This document shows positions 13,101-28,100 of a stretch of 64,000 nucleotides of DNA, piece after piece. The stretch is from NCBI GenBank assembly GCA_933228675.1, contig OW121742.1:32268710-32332709 (forward strand). Reading direction: 5' to 3'. The notes below the pieces were generated by a model that did not search any database, had not been told where the DNA came from, and was given only the letters and a program-made list of their open reading frames with translations. Each line of letters opens with the position of its first letter. Position 1 is the first letter of the stretch. The position numbers and the translations under genes are program-made. This DNA comes from Stomorhina lunata. Lineage: Eukaryota; Arthropoda; Insecta; Diptera; Rhiniidae.

Positions 13101-16100
13101 CCGCAGGTCATGCAGTTCATCAATGCGGTGGCTTAATAATTTTTTATTTCCCATCTTTTTATGATATTTTTATGACATTGTTGCGATTGCAATAAATGTA
13201 ACAAACATTAAATGGCCAGTAATAAAATATTATAGCAAGACAAAAAAAAAAACATTTTTCGTATTCAAGTAAAACTGTCAGCTATTAAAGGTATTTAACG
13301 TGATTTATGTTGAAGTCATAATAAAATCTGTCAATGGTCACCTTATAAATAAAATAAATCAAAAATACAAGAGAGAAGAAAAAACCTTTTTTTGTGTGTG
13401 ACTTAAACAATTTTAAGATTAATGATGTTTAAATTTTACATTTGAACCCATTCAAATAAAATCTATGGTAATTGATGGAGAAGGGGATTTGTAAAGGCTA
13501 GTGTTTGGGGTTATGTTAACATGCGTTTGCAATAAAATTTGGCTTATGTGGGTTTTTGTCTGTAGTGAATTTTTGATTTTTTTATAGAAAGATTAATGAG
13601 TCGTATCTACTGCAATGTTAAATTTAAGTGATAAATATAAATTTAGTAAATATTTTTTTTTTGTCTTAATGAGTTTGTTAATATTTTTAATAGAAAAAAA
13701 AAACAAATTGCCAAGTATTTTAATTAAATTTGGCTTCGTTAACACTTTTTTTTATATATTTTGGGAATTTTTCTAGTGTTTTCTTTTGTTTTGAGTCATT
13801 GAAAAGATTTAGTTTTGCATTCATGTTTCAATGGTCTATTTAATTTAAGTATCCCTCCATTTCTAAGCCACATAAGTTTCATTAAGTATGAGAATTTTAT
13901 GAAAAGAATAACAAACAAAACAGGTGATAGCAGCTTCATAATACACTAGAACAAATATTCAAAATAAATGCAGCTAAAAAATTCATTCGAAATAAGTAAA
14001 CAGGTAATAAAGTCGGTTCAGCTACAAAATATGATACCCTATTATACTGAAGAGGAATATTTTCCAAGCTTTATAAAAAATTGTATTATCATGAAAACTT
14101 TTCAAAAATTTCCTCCTTTTTCCTCCTTTTCCTTTTTATAGGAAATTTTTCAAAAATTTTCTATTTTTATAGAAAATTTTTAAAAAATTTTCTATTTTTA
14201 TAGAAAATTTTTCAAAAATTTTCTATTTTTATAGAAAATTTTTCAAAAATTTTCTATTTTTATAGGAAATTTTTCAAAAACTTTTTATTTTTATAGGAAA
14301 TTTTTCAAAAATTTTCTATTTTTATAGGAAATTTTTAAAAAATTTTCTATTTTTATAGGAAAATTTTCAAAAATTTTCTAGTTTTATAGGAAATTTTTTA
14401 AAAATATTCTATTTTTATAGGAAATTTTTCAAAATTTTCTATTTTTATAGGAAAATTTTCAAAAATTTTCTACTTTTAAAAGAAATTTTTCAAAAATTTT
14501 CTATTTTTATAGGAAAATTTTCAAAAATTTTCTATTTTTATAGGAAATTTTTCAAAAATTTTCTATTTTTATAGGAAACTTTTAAAAAATTTTCTATTTT
14601 TATAGGAAATTTTTCAAAAATTTTCTATTTTTATTGGAAATTTTTCAAAAATTTTCTATTTTTATAGGAAATTTTTCAAAAATTTTCTATTTTTATAGGA
14701 AATTTTTCAAAAATTTTCTATTTTTATAGGAAATTTTTCAAAAAAATTATATTTTTACAGGAAATTTTTCAAAAATTTTCTATTTTTATAGGAAATTTTT
14801 CAAAAATTTTCTATTTTTATAGGAAATTTTTCAAAAATTTTCTATTTTTATAGGAAATTTTTCAAAAATTTTCTATTTTTATAGGAAATTTTTCAAAAAT
14901 TTTCTATTTTTATAGGAAATTTTTCAAAAATTTTCTATTTTTATAGGAAATTTTTCAAAAATTTTCTATTTTTATAGGAAATTTTCCAAAAAAAATCCTA
15001 TTTTTATAGGAAATTTTTCAAAAAAAATCCTATTTTTATAGGAAATTTTTGAAAAATTTCCTATTTTTATAGGAAATTTCTGAAAAATTTCCTATTTTTA
15101 TAGATAATTTTTCAAAAATTTAATTTTGTTATAGGAAATTTTTCAAAAATTTCCTATCGTTATAGGAATTTTTTCAAAAATTTCCTATTTTTACAGGAAA
15201 TTTTTCAAAAGTTTCCTATTTTTATAGGAATTTTTTCAAAAATTTCCTATTTTTATAGGAAATTTTTCAAAAATTTCCTATTTTTATAGGATATTTTTCA
15301 AAAATTTCCTATTTTTATAGGAAATTTTTCAAAAATTTCCTATTTTTATAGGAAATTTTTCAAAAATTTCCTATTTTTATAGGAAATTTTTCAAAAATTT
15401 CCTATTTTTATAGGAAATTTTTCAAAAATTTCCTATTTTTATAGGAAATTTTTCAAAAATTTCCTATTTTTATAGGAAATTTTTCAAAAATTTCCTATTT
15501 TTATAGGAAATTTTTCAAAAATTTCCTATTTTTATAGGAAATTTTTCAAAAATTTCCTATTGCTGTAGGAAATTTTTCAAAAATTTCCTTTTGTTATAGC
15601 AACATTTTCAAAAATTTCCTATTGTCATAGGAAATTTTTCAAAAATTTCCTATTGTGATAGGAAATTTTTCAACTATTTCATATTGTTATAGGAAAATTT
15701 TCAAAAATTTCCTATTGTTATAGGAAATTTTTCAAAAATTCCCTATTGTTATAGGAAATTTTTCAAAAATTTCCTATTGTTTTAGGAAATTTTTCAAAAA
15801 TTTCCTATTGTTATAGGAAATTTTTTAAAAATTTCCTATTGTTATAGGAAATTTTTAAAAAACTTCCTATTGTTATAGGAAATTTTACAAAAATTTCCTA
15901 TTTTTATAGGAAATTTTTCAAAAAAAAATTAAAGAGCAATTACACTTTTGAGGTGGTCTACTTTGACGCTTGGGTTGCTTGGGTTCCCCTTAACAATTCT
16001 CTTAGACATACTGATGCAATCGCACTTACAGTTTGGAAGATATTTTTAGGTTTCAAACTTAGACTTTATATAAATATTTCTGTAGATTACATATGTAAGG

Positions 16101-19100
16101 AAAATTCCCGCCTATATTGATATAGGGTATAATTTTATAAATAGCGGAGTCGTAACCACATAGCACGCAGACAACCAAATAACCAACAATGTTTGCCCAA
16201 AATAGCCAGACTGTCAGTTGAATAGCAACCAGCTAAAAGTAAACAACCAACAAATTAACAAAAGAACACAAACTAATTTTGAGAATGTTAAATTTTCAGC
16301 GTTTACCTCTTTTTTAATAAAAAAGCATAACTTATTAACAAAATGACAATTTGGAAAAAAGATAAATATTAAGAGAAATTTTCTCCACTTCTTTGGCAAT
16401 CTAAGAAGCTTTTAATTAACAAAAGGGTCTTTTTATTAATTTCAACAAAAAGCTCTTTTAGAGTAATGTATATGAATATTAACATATAAAATATACGCTC
16501 CCACACATGAGTAAGATTAAACCCTAAGAAAAACTGGTGCCTACTTACAGGCCACACAAAATATTTATATGTACTGCTTTTCCACGCATGCCGTAAACAG
16601 CTTGATTTGAACTATGACCATAGTCCTGACTAAATTTTGTGTTGCCTACTTACATGCTTCATTAGACATTTGTACCGCTTTTCTACAGGAGGTGTAAATT
16701 TTGCCGTGGCCTCCTCTAGTTGCTTATTATAACGTTTCAATATCACAGCCTTTTGCTCTTCAGGATCGACGGGCAAGAAGCCCTCCAAATATTTAAATTT
16801 ACTAAACGAAATCAATAGAGGAATATTTAAAAGCTATTGATATTTTTCTTCAATTCTATACCAACGGAAACTTACTCTGCTTCCAAACGTTTTAAATATA
16901 ATAAAAATTCCTCATCAGATTTAAAATCTTTGCGACATACTGTCGATTTTGTTTTGCGGGCATTCTGGAAATATTTAATATAATAAGAAAAAAAATATTA
17001 ATTTGAAAATTTTGATATGATTTTTTAAAAATGTAACCGAACTTACTCTACCGTTAACACGTTTTCCTTTTGGAGGTTGATTACCATTTGCTTTTCCCCT
17101 TGAAGGGGGGTAACCACCAGGTTTTCCAGTTGCATGTGAGCTTACCATTTGTTGGGAATAATATTCATCAAAACTCTTTGATTTACGATTTTGTTGTTGT
17201 TGGCCCAATCTAGCACGCTCCAAAGTTGGGGCAATTAGGTTATCAATGACTTTTCCCATACGTAATAGTTCATTACGACACTCTAGTAATAATTAGGAAT
17301 AAAAAAAATGTACAAAAGTTCTTTAAAATAAAAAAATTTTCCATAAAAATAGAAAACATTTGAAAAATTTCCTATAAGAATAAAAAAAAATTAAAAATTT
17401 TCTTTAAAAATGTTTCATAATTTTCAAATAAAAATAGAATAATCTTGAAAGTTGTTCTACAAGAATAAAAATTTCCTGTAAAAATAAAAAAAAATTAAAA
17501 AAATTTTTTTTATCAAATAAAAAAAAAATTGAAAAATTTTTTTTAAATTTCTAATAAAAATATAAAATCTTTAAAAAATTTCCTATAAAAAAAGAAAATT
17601 TTTTAATTCTTTTTTTTATAAAAATAGAAAATTTTTGAAAAATTTCCTATCAAATAGAAAAATATACAATTTTTGAAAAGTTTTCTATAAAAATAGAACA
17701 TTTTTGCAAAATTTGCTTTAAAATAGAAAAATTTTTTTATAAAAATAGAAAATTTTAGAAAAACTTCCCATAAAAATAAAAAAATTGTAGAATTCTCTTA
17801 GAAAAAATACAAATTTTTGAAAAATTTTCTTTAAAAATAGAAAAATATAAAATTTTTGAAAAGTTTTCTATAAAAATAGAAAATTTTTGCCAAATTTGCT
17901 ATAAAATAGAAATATTTTCCATAAAAATAGACAAATTTTTGAAAAGTTTCCTATAAAAATAGAAAATTTTTGAAAATTTCCTATTAAAATTTAAAATTTT
18001 TTGAAAATTTCCTTGAAAAATTTTCTATAAAAATTTAACATTTTTGAAAAACTTCAAATAAAAATAAAAAAATTGTAGAAGTTTCCTAGAAAAAATATAA
18101 ATTTTTGAAAAATTGTCTATAAAAATAGAAAAGTTTTAAAAATTTCCTATAAAAATGGACAATTTTTGAAAAATTTCCTATAAAAATAAACAATTTTTGA
18201 ATTTTTTTTTAATATTTTAAATTTTTTTAAAAATTTCCTATAAAAATAGAAAATTTTTGAAAAATTTCCTATAAAAATAGATAATTTTTGAAAAATTTCC
18301 TATAAAAATAGAAAAACATTTTTGAAAAATTTAAATAAAAATATAAATTTTTTGAAAAATTTAAATAAAAATATAAATTTTTTGAAAAATTTCCTATCAA
18401 AATAGAAAATTTTTGAAAAATTTCCTATCAAAATAGAAAATTTTTGAAAAATTTCCTATAAAAATCGAAAATTTTGAAAAATTTTTCTATAAAAATAGAA
18501 AAGTTTTAAAAATTTCCTATAAAAATGGACAATTTTTGAAAAATTTCCTATAAAAATAAACAATTTTTGAATTTTTTTTTAATTTTTTAAATTTTTTTAA
18601 AAATTTCCTATAAAAATAGAAAATTTTTGAAAAATTTCCTATAAAAATAGAAAATTTGTGAAAAATTTCCTATAAAAATAGAAAATTTTTGAAAAATTTC
18701 CTATAAAAATAGAAAATTTTTGAAAAATTTCCTATAAAAATAGAAAATTTTTGAAAAATTTCCTATAAAAATAGAAAATTTTTGAAAAATTTCCTATACA
18801 AATAGAAAATTTTTGAAAAATTTCCTATAAAAATATAAAATTTTTGAAAAAATATAAAATTTTTGAAAAATTTCCTATAAAAATAGAAAATTTTTGAAAA
18901 ACTTCCTATAAAAAAAGACAATTTTTTAAAAAGTTTCTATAAAAATAAAAAAATTTTTGAAAAATTTTCTATAAAAATAAAAAATTTTGAAAAAATGTCT
19001 GTCAAATTTTGTTTGAGAATTACTTATAAAAATTTAAACTTTTTGAATTTATAAAAGCAATGTAGTTCTTACTTACCCTCCCTTGTCCTTAAAGCATAAT

Positions 19101-22100
19101 GATCTCCTGCCTTAAACTTTTTAGCTTTGGCGGGAGGTTTCAAAGCTGGCAAACGCAACCTTTTAGCCGAAGGAGTACTATAACAACCTATAAATTTAAT
19201 ACAACATACAAATTATTTTTCATAATTTTCAATAAGACATTAAATTATTACCAATAATATCACTTGGTCCACCATGTAATTTTTTCAGTTCATTTGTATA
19301 CATGTTTGATTCCGTGCGACCTTTGAAATAAAATACACGAACTCGCCTTATGCAATAAATATCCAATAGAGTTTGGGTTACCGCAAAAACCGTCTCCTCG
19401 GTAGGCTTTTCTGTTTCAGAGAGATAATGACAATGAAGGTAATGAAAGCAAAACCGATAAAAAAATAATAATAGCAAACAATTTGTTTATATTTTAATAA
19501 TTATGTTAATTGATACTTTAACAAAAAAAAAAAAAAAAAATCTGAGTCTAGGGAAAAAATGCGACAAATGAATTTTATTGTATTTGTGTTTGTTAATAAT
19601 ATGTTTATTAATTAGGTTGTTAATTAAAAATTTGTATGTGCACGTTATTAAAATATTAATGATGTCATTTTAAAAGTGGGATAAGGAAGTAAATCCGATA
19701 TTTAAACATATATTATATAAGTGCATACCACGTAGACACTTGTTTAACCAGGGATATGGATCTTCACAAGCTGAAATTGAATATTAAAAAATTGTATTAT
19801 TTTAATTGTATAATAAGATATTGAATATTGGTGGCTTAAAATATAAATGACGTATTTCTATTTTCATTGGAATATTTAAAAATTTTTCTATTTGTATAGG
19901 AAATTTTTTTAAATTTTTTTTCTTTTATAGGAAATTTTTCAAAAATGTTCTATTTTTATAGGAAATTTTTCAAAAATTTTCTATTTTTATAGGAAATTTT
20001 TAAAAAATTTTCTATTTTTATAGGAAATTTTTAAAAAATTTTCTATTTTTATAGGAAATTTTTCAAAAATTTTCTATTTTTATAGGAAATTTTTTAAAAA
20101 ATTTTCTATATTTATAGGAAATTTTTTAAAAAATTTTCTATATTTATAGGAAATTTTTTAAAAATTTTCTTTTTTTATAGGCAATTTTTCAAAAATTTTA
20201 TATTTTTATAGGAAATTTTTCCAAAAATTTCTATTTTTATAGGAAAATTTTCAAAAATTTTCTATTTCTATAAGAAATTTTTCAAAAATTTTCTATTTTT
20301 ATAGGAAATTTTTCAAAAATTTTCTATTTTTATAGGAAATTTTTCAAAAATTTTCTATTTTTATAGGAAACTTTTAAAAAATTTTCTATTTTTATAGGAA
20401 ATTTTTCAAAAATTTTCTATTTTTATAGGAAATTTTTCAAAAATTTTCTATTATTATAGGAAATTTTTCAAAAATTTTCTATTTTTATAGGAAATTTTTC
20501 AAAAATTTTCTATTTTTATAGGAAATTTTTCAAAAAAATTATATTTTTACAGGAAATTTTTCAAAAATTTTCTATTTTTATAGGAAATTTTTCAAAAATT
20601 TTCTATTTTTATAGGAAATTTTTCAAAAATTTTCTATTTTTATAGGAAATTTTTCAAAAAATTTCTATTTTTATAGGAAATTTTTCAAAAAAAAATCCTA
20701 TTTTTATAGGAAATTTTTGAAAAATTTCCTATTTTTATAGGAAATTTCTGAAAAATTTCCTATTTTTGTAGATAATTTTTCAAAAATTTAATTTTGTTAT
20801 AGGAAATTTTTCAAAAATTTCCTATCGTTATAGGAAATTTTTCAAAAGTTTCCTATTTTTATAGGAATTTTTTCAAAAATTTCCTATTTTTATAGGAAAT
20901 TTTTCAAAAATTTCCTATTTTTATAGGATATTTTTTAAAAATTTCCTATTTTTATAGGAAATTTTTCAAAAATTTTCTATTTTTATAGAAAATTTTTGAA
21001 AAATTTTCTATTTTTATAGGAAATTTTTCAAAAATTTTCTATTTTTATAGGAAATTTTTCAAAAATTTTCTATTTTTATAGGAAATTTTTCAAAAATTTT
21101 CTATTTTTATAGGAAATTTTTCAAAAATTTTCTATTTTTATAGGAAATTTTTCAAAAATTTTCTATTTTTATAGAAAATTTTTCAAAAATTTTCTATTTT
21201 TATAGGAAAATTTTCAAAAATTTTCTATTTTTATAGGAAATTTTTCAAAAATTTTCTATTTTTATAGGAAAATTTTCAAAAATTTTCTATTTTTATAGGA
21301 AATTTTTCAAAAATTTTCTATTCTTATAGGAAATTTTTCAAAAATTTTCTATTTTTATTCGAAATTTTTCAAAAACTTTCTATTTTTATAAGAAATTTTT
21401 CAATTTTTCAAAAATTTTCTATTTTTATAGGAAATTTTTCAAAAATTTTCTATTTTTATAGGAAATTTTTCAAAAATTTTCTACTTTTATAGGAAATTTT
21501 TCAAAAATTTTCTATTTTTATAGGAAATTTTTCAAAAATTTTCAATTTAATAGGAACATTTTCAAAAATTTTCTATATTTATAAGAAATTTTTCAAAAAT
21601 TTTCTATTTTTATGGGAAATTTTTCAAAAATTTTCTACTTTTATAGGAAATATTTTAAAAATTTTCTATATTTATAAGAATTTTTTCAAAAATTTCCTAT
21701 TTTTATAGGAAATTTTTCAAAAATTTTCTACTTTTATAGGAAATTTTTCAAAAATTTTCTATTTTTTAGGAAATGTTTCAAAATTTTTTTTTATACGAAT
21801 TTTTTAAAAATTATATAAATATTTTTATAAGAAATTTTTCAAAATTTTCTATTTTTATAGGAAATTTTTCAAAAATTTTCTATTTCTATAAAAAATTTTT
21901 TAAAAATTTTGTATTTTTATAGGATTTTTTTTTTAATTTTCTATTTTTATAGAATTTTTTTTTTTAATTTTCTGTTTTTCTATAAAATTTTTAAACATTT
22001 TTTATTTTTATATGAAATTTTTAAAAAAATTCTATTTTGATAGGAAATTAAAAAAAAAAAATTCTATTCTTGTAAGATTGACTCTTAAAAGAAACTTTTT

Positions 22101-25100
22101 GAAAATTTACGACTTATAGGAAATTTTTCAAATAAGTTTTCTTTAGATTGAAGATGCTGTTGTCATTTCCTTCATTTATGAATTTCCCTACTGACTATTG
22201 AGAAAATCATTTTGTATTCAACCTAAGTAAGACAAACATGATACCTATTAAATAAAAATTTATATTTCTTAATATCAATATGAAACAAATATATTACTTT
22301 AGAGAATATTTTTATGATATGGCTTTATTTTTATGACATCTTTAGAGACACTCATCCATCCATTCATCCATCCATCCAATCATTCGAATAGTAATAATAA
22401 TCATCAACTCCACACCATTTGATGACTTTCTTCTTTTATTTTACTCCCATGTCATTATGATTACTTCTTTATTTTTATTATTTTTTATTCAATTCCAATA
22501 TTAAGAATATCTTCAAAAAAATATTTGCTTGTTTATTTCAAAAAAAAAGTTGACTGTGAGAATTTTTTATACTTTTATAGATTCTTATAAATATTTCACA
22601 CAAAAATACTACATGCTATAAAATTATGAACGTTTTTTTATCAATAACGACAACAAAAAACTACTGAAATATAAAGAATAACGCAAATATTTAAAATAAC
22701 TACAAAGTTCAGACAAAATACTTTTCTGTATGTGAGACATGCCGAACAACTTCTTGCTCAGTTTATCAGTCTCTGAGTTGTGTCAGAATTATAGTTGTCA
22801 TATTGAAAAGTACCAAAGTTGCAATGAGACCGACTTCATATTTGAGTGAACTTTATAAAAATTCACACGACTCGTTCCACTATTTTGGGAGTCTGGTCTG
22901 ATAACAAAAACAACATCAATTCACATAAATGTGACATCGAAAGCACTAACAACAAGTTGTTTAAACAAAAACAAATAACTACAAAACAACAACAAGAACA
23001 ACCAAAAATACATTCATTTGAGTACAAATAAACATTTTAATGGCATGTACTCCTTCGGGAAATACCAGATAAATGTTTATAGGTTTACGAACAAGGACAA
23101 TCATGTGTGAAAATGTGCATGTGTGTATGTGTGTGTATGAAATATTGAGGGTATGTGACAACACGAGCTTCAACAGTGTGGATTCACAAGAAAGGATTAA
23201 AAAATCGAAACAAATTTTTAAAAAAGTTTATTTTTGAAATATTTCCTTTAAAAAGAGAAAATTTTTGAAAAATTTCCTGTAAAAATAGAAAATTTTTGAA
23301 AAGTTTCCTATAAAAATAGAAAATTAAAAAAAAAAAATGAAAAATTTCCTATAGAAATATAAAATTTTTGAGAGATTTCCTATAAAAATAGAAAATTTTT
23401 GAGAAATTTCCTATAAAAATAAAAAATTTTTGAGAAATTTCCTATCAAAATAGAAAAATTTTTGGAAAATTTCCTATAAAAATGGAAATATCGTGGAAAA
23501 CTTCCTATAAAAATAGAAAATTTTTGAAAAATTTCCTGCAAAAATAGAAAATTTTTGAAAAATTTCCTATAAAAATAAAAAAATTTTGAAAAATTTCCTA
23601 TAAAAATAGAAAATTTTTGAAAAATTTCCTATAAAAATAAAAAAATTTTGAAAAATTTCCTATAAAAATAGAAAATTTTTGAAAAATTTCCTAGACAAAT
23701 AAAAAATGTTTGAAAAATTTTCTATAAAAATATAAAATTCTTGAAAAATTTCCTATAAAAATAGAAAATTTTTGAAAAATTTCCTATAAAAATAGAAAAT
23801 TAAAAAAAAAATTCTTATAAAAATATAAAATTTTTGAAAAATTTTCTATAAAAATAAAAAATTCTTGAAAAATTTCCTATAAAAATTGAAAATTTTTGAA
23901 AAATGTCCTTTAAAAATAGAAAATTTTTAAAACATTTTATTATAAAAATAAGAAATATTCTAAAAATTTCGTATAAGAAAAGAAAATTTTTGAAAAATTT
24001 TCTATAATAATAGAAATTTTTCCATAAAATAAAAAATTGTCTATAAAAATAGAAAATTTTTGAAAAAATTCCTATAAAATAAAAAATTTTTAAAACATTT
24101 TCTAAAAAATAGAAAATTTTTTTAAAAATTTCTTGTACTATAGAAAATTTTTGAAGAAATTCCCATAAAAATTTAAAATTTTTGAAAAATTTTTTTAATA
24201 GAATAGAACACTTTTAAAAATTTCTATAGAATTATAAAATTTTTGAAAAAATTTCCTACAAAAATAGAAAATTTTTTAAAAATTTTCAATAAAAATAGGA
24301 CATTTTTGAAAATTTTCCTTTAAAATTTAAGATTTTTTAAAAATAGGAAACTGTTGAAAAATTTCCTATAAAAATAAAAAATTTTTGAACAATTTCNNNN
24401 NNNNNNNNNNNNNNNNNNNNNNNNNNNNNNNNNNNNNNNNNNNNNNNNNNNNNNNNNNNNNNNNNNNNNNNNNNNNNNNNNNNNNNNNNNNNNNNNNNNN
24501 NNNNNNNNNNNNNNNNNNNNNNNNNNNNNNNNNNNNNNNNNNNNNNNNNNNNNNNNNNNNNNNNNNNNNNNNNNNNNNNNNNNNNNNNNNNNNNNNAAAT
24601 TGACTATTTTTAGGAAATTTTCGAAACTATTTATAGGAATTTTTCCAAAAAATTGACTATTTATAGGAAATTTTTCAAAAATTGACTATTTATAGGAAAT
24701 TTTTCAAAAATTGACTATTTATAGGAAATTTTTTTAAAAATTGACTATTTATAGGAAATTTTTCAAAAATTGACTATTAATAAAATTTTTTTAGAAATTG
24801 ACTATTTATTGGATATTTTTCGAAAATTGACTATTTCTAGGAAATTTTTCGAAAATTTACTATTTATAGGAAATTTTTCGAAAATTGACTATTTACAGGA
24901 AATTTTTCGAAAATTGACTATTTATAGGAAATTTACTATTTATAGGAAATTTTTCGAAAATTGACTATTTATAGGAATATTTTTGAAAAATTGACTATAG
25001 GAAATTTTTCGAAAATTGACAATTTATAGGAAAATTTTCAAAGATTGACTATTAATAGGAAATTTTTTGAAAATTGACTATTTATAGGAAATTTTCCGAA

Positions 25101-28100
25101 AATTGACTATTTAAAGGAAATTTTTCGAAAATTGACTATTTATAGGAAATTTTTAAAAAATTGACTATTTATAGGAAATTTTTCGAAGGTTGACTATTTT
25201 TAGGAAATTTTTCGAAAATTGACTATTTATTGGAAATTTTTTGAAAATTGACTATTTTTAGGAAATTTTTCGAAAACTATTTATAGGAATTTTTCCAAAA
25301 ATTGACTATTTATAGGAATTTTTTCAGAAATTGACTATTTATAGGAAATTTTTCAAAAATTGACTATTTATAGGATTTTTTTCAAAAATTGACTATTTAT
25401 AGGAAATTTTTCGAAAATTGACTATTTATAGGAAATTTTTCAAAAATTGACTATTTATAGGAAATTTTTTTAAAAATTGACTATTTATAGGAAATTTTTC
25501 AAAAATTGACTATTAATAAAATTTTTTAGAAAATTGACTATTTATTGGATATTTTTCGAAAATTGACTATTTCTAGGAAATTTTTCGAAAATTTACTATT
25601 TATAGGAAATTTTTCGAAAATTGACTATTTACAGGAAATTTTTCGAAAATTGACTATTTATAGGAAATTTACTATTTATAGGAAATTTTTCGAAAATTGA
25701 CTATTTATAGGAATTTTTTTGAAAATTGACTATAGGAAATTTTTCGAAAATTGACAATTTATAGGAAAATTTTCAAAGATTGACTATTAATAGGAAATTT
25801 TTTGAAAATTGACTATTTATAGGAAATTTTCCGAAAATTGACTATTTAAAGGAAATTTTTCGAAAATTGACTATTTATAGGAAATTTTTAAAAAATTGAC
25901 TATTTATAGGAAATTTTTCGAAGATTGACTATTTTTAGGAAATTTTTCGAAAATTGACTATTTATTGGAAATTTTTTGAAAATATACTATTTTTAGGAAA
26001 TTTTTCGAAAACTATTTATAGGAATTTTTCCAAAAATTGACTATTTATAGGAATTTTTTCAGAAATTGACTATTTATAGGAAATTTTTCAAAAATTGACT
26101 ATTTATAGGATTTTTTTCAAAAATTGACTATTTATAGGAAATTTTTCAAAAATTGACTATTAATAGGAAATTTTTCATAAATTGACTATTTGTAGGAAAT
26201 TTTTCAAAAATTGACTATTAATAAAATTTTTTTAGAAAATTGACTATTTATTGGAAATTTTTCGAAAATTGACTATTTTTAGGAAATTTTTCGAAAATTT
26301 ACTATTTATAGGAAATTTTTCGAAAATTGACTATTTATAGGAAATTTTTCGAAAATTGACTATTTATAGGAAATTTTTCGAAAATTGACTATTTATAGGA
26401 AATTTTTCGAAAATTGACTATTTATAGGAAATTTTTCGAAAATTGACTATTTATAGAAAATTTTTCGAAAATTGACTATTTATAGGAAATTTTTCCAAAA
26501 TTGACTATTTATAGGAAATTTTTCGAAAATTGACTATTTATAGGAAATTTTTCGAAAATTGACTATTTATAGGAAATTTTTCGAAAATTGACTATTTATA
26601 GGAAATTTTTCGAAAATTGACTATAGGAAATTTTTCGAAACTTGATTTTTTTTTAGGAAATTTTCCGAAAATTGACTATTTATAAGAAATTTTTCGAAAA
26701 TTGACTGTTTATAGGAAATTTTTCGAAAATTGACTATTTATAGGAAATTTTTCGAAAATTGACTATTTATAGGAAATTTTTCGAAAATTGACTATTTATA
26801 AGAAATTTTCAGAAAATTGACTATTTATAGGAAATTTTTCGAAAATTGACTATTTATAGGAAATTTTTCCAAAATTGACTATTTATAGGAAATATTTCGA
26901 AAATTGACTATTTATAGGAAATTTTTCGAAAATTGACTATTTATAGGAAATTTTTCGAAAATTGACTATAGGAAATTTTTCGAAACTTGACTTTTTTTTG
27001 GGAAATTTTCCGAAAATTGACTATTTATAAGAAATTTTTCGAAAATTGACTGTTTATAGGAAATTTTTCGAACATTGACTATTTATAGGAAATTTTTCGA
27101 AAATTGACTATTTATAGGAAATTTTTCGAAAATTGACTATTTATAGGAAATTTCTCGAAAATTGACTATTTATAGGAAATTTTTCGAAAATTGACTATTA
27201 ATAAGAAATTTTTCAAAAATTGACTTTTTTTAAGAAATTTTTCGAAAGTTGACTATTTATAGGAAATTTTTCGAAAATTGACTATTTATAAGAAATTTTC
27301 AGAAAATTGACTATTTATAGGAAATTTTTCGAAAATCGACTATTTATAGGAAATTTTTCGAAAATTGACTATTATAGGAAATTTTTTGAAAATTTACTAT
27401 TTATAGGAAATTTTTCGAAAATTGACTATTTATAGGAAACTTTTTGAAAATTGACTATTTATAGGAAATTTTCCGAAAATTTACTATTTAAAGGAAATTT
27501 TTCGAAAATTGACTATTTATAGGAAATTTTCCGAAAATTTACTATTTAAAGGAAATTTTTCGAAAATTGACTATTTATAGGAAATTTTTCGAAAATTTAC
27601 CATTTATAAGAAATTTTTGGAAAGTTGACTATTTATAGAAAATATTTCGAAAATTTACTAAAAACCTATCACTTACCATCGAAACCATAAAAATGTATTT
27701 TTTTGTCACGAAGCATTTCAAATTTTGCTGGCATGACAATATCATCCAATTCCAATTCCTCCAAATTGACACTATCTGACTCGTCGGGTACAGAATCATC
27801 TTTCACTGAAACATTTTCCATATCATATAAATGAAAATCCAATTCTTTGTTACAGCGTCCAGTAAAAGCATTCGATTGCATATGAGCTGATATTAGAAAA
27901 TAAAAGTTGATATTAAAGGAATAAAGAAAAAAAAAAAAAAAACTAAAAGAAATGGCAAATGATTTATATTGATATTCGTACATATTTTCTCAATGATAAA
28001 CTCTTTCACCGGATCCAGTGGTAATTCATCAAATTTATATTCTAACGTATAAAAAGGACAATCGACCAAAGGTCGCGGTTTCAGCTGAGCAGCCACTAAA

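Larger units (their letters stand above)
19411..27676. other. Intron 2 (8.3 kb), almost entirely minisatellite
   Basis: From its 5' end (right side) the intron holds a 29-bp array, a 200-N gap, a minus-orientation 31-bp array, about 1 kb of unique sequence, a plus-orientation 31-bp array and a short unique segment. Donor GTAAGT at 27676-27671 and acceptor AG at 19412-19411 are both clear. Confidence 0.8.

Noticed and set aside
16549..16625. An extra exon between exons 7 and 8
   Set aside because: It would need a 28-bp intron, and its phase-2 end puts exon 8 into a frame with stops.
16630..16653. The TAG seven codons after exon 7 as the end of the gene
   Set aside because: The exon ends at a strong GTAAGT donor, and exons 8-10 continue in compatible phase; kept only as a possible short isoform.
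24385..24603. 72-codon frame of unknown residues
   Set aside because: Translation of the N gap.
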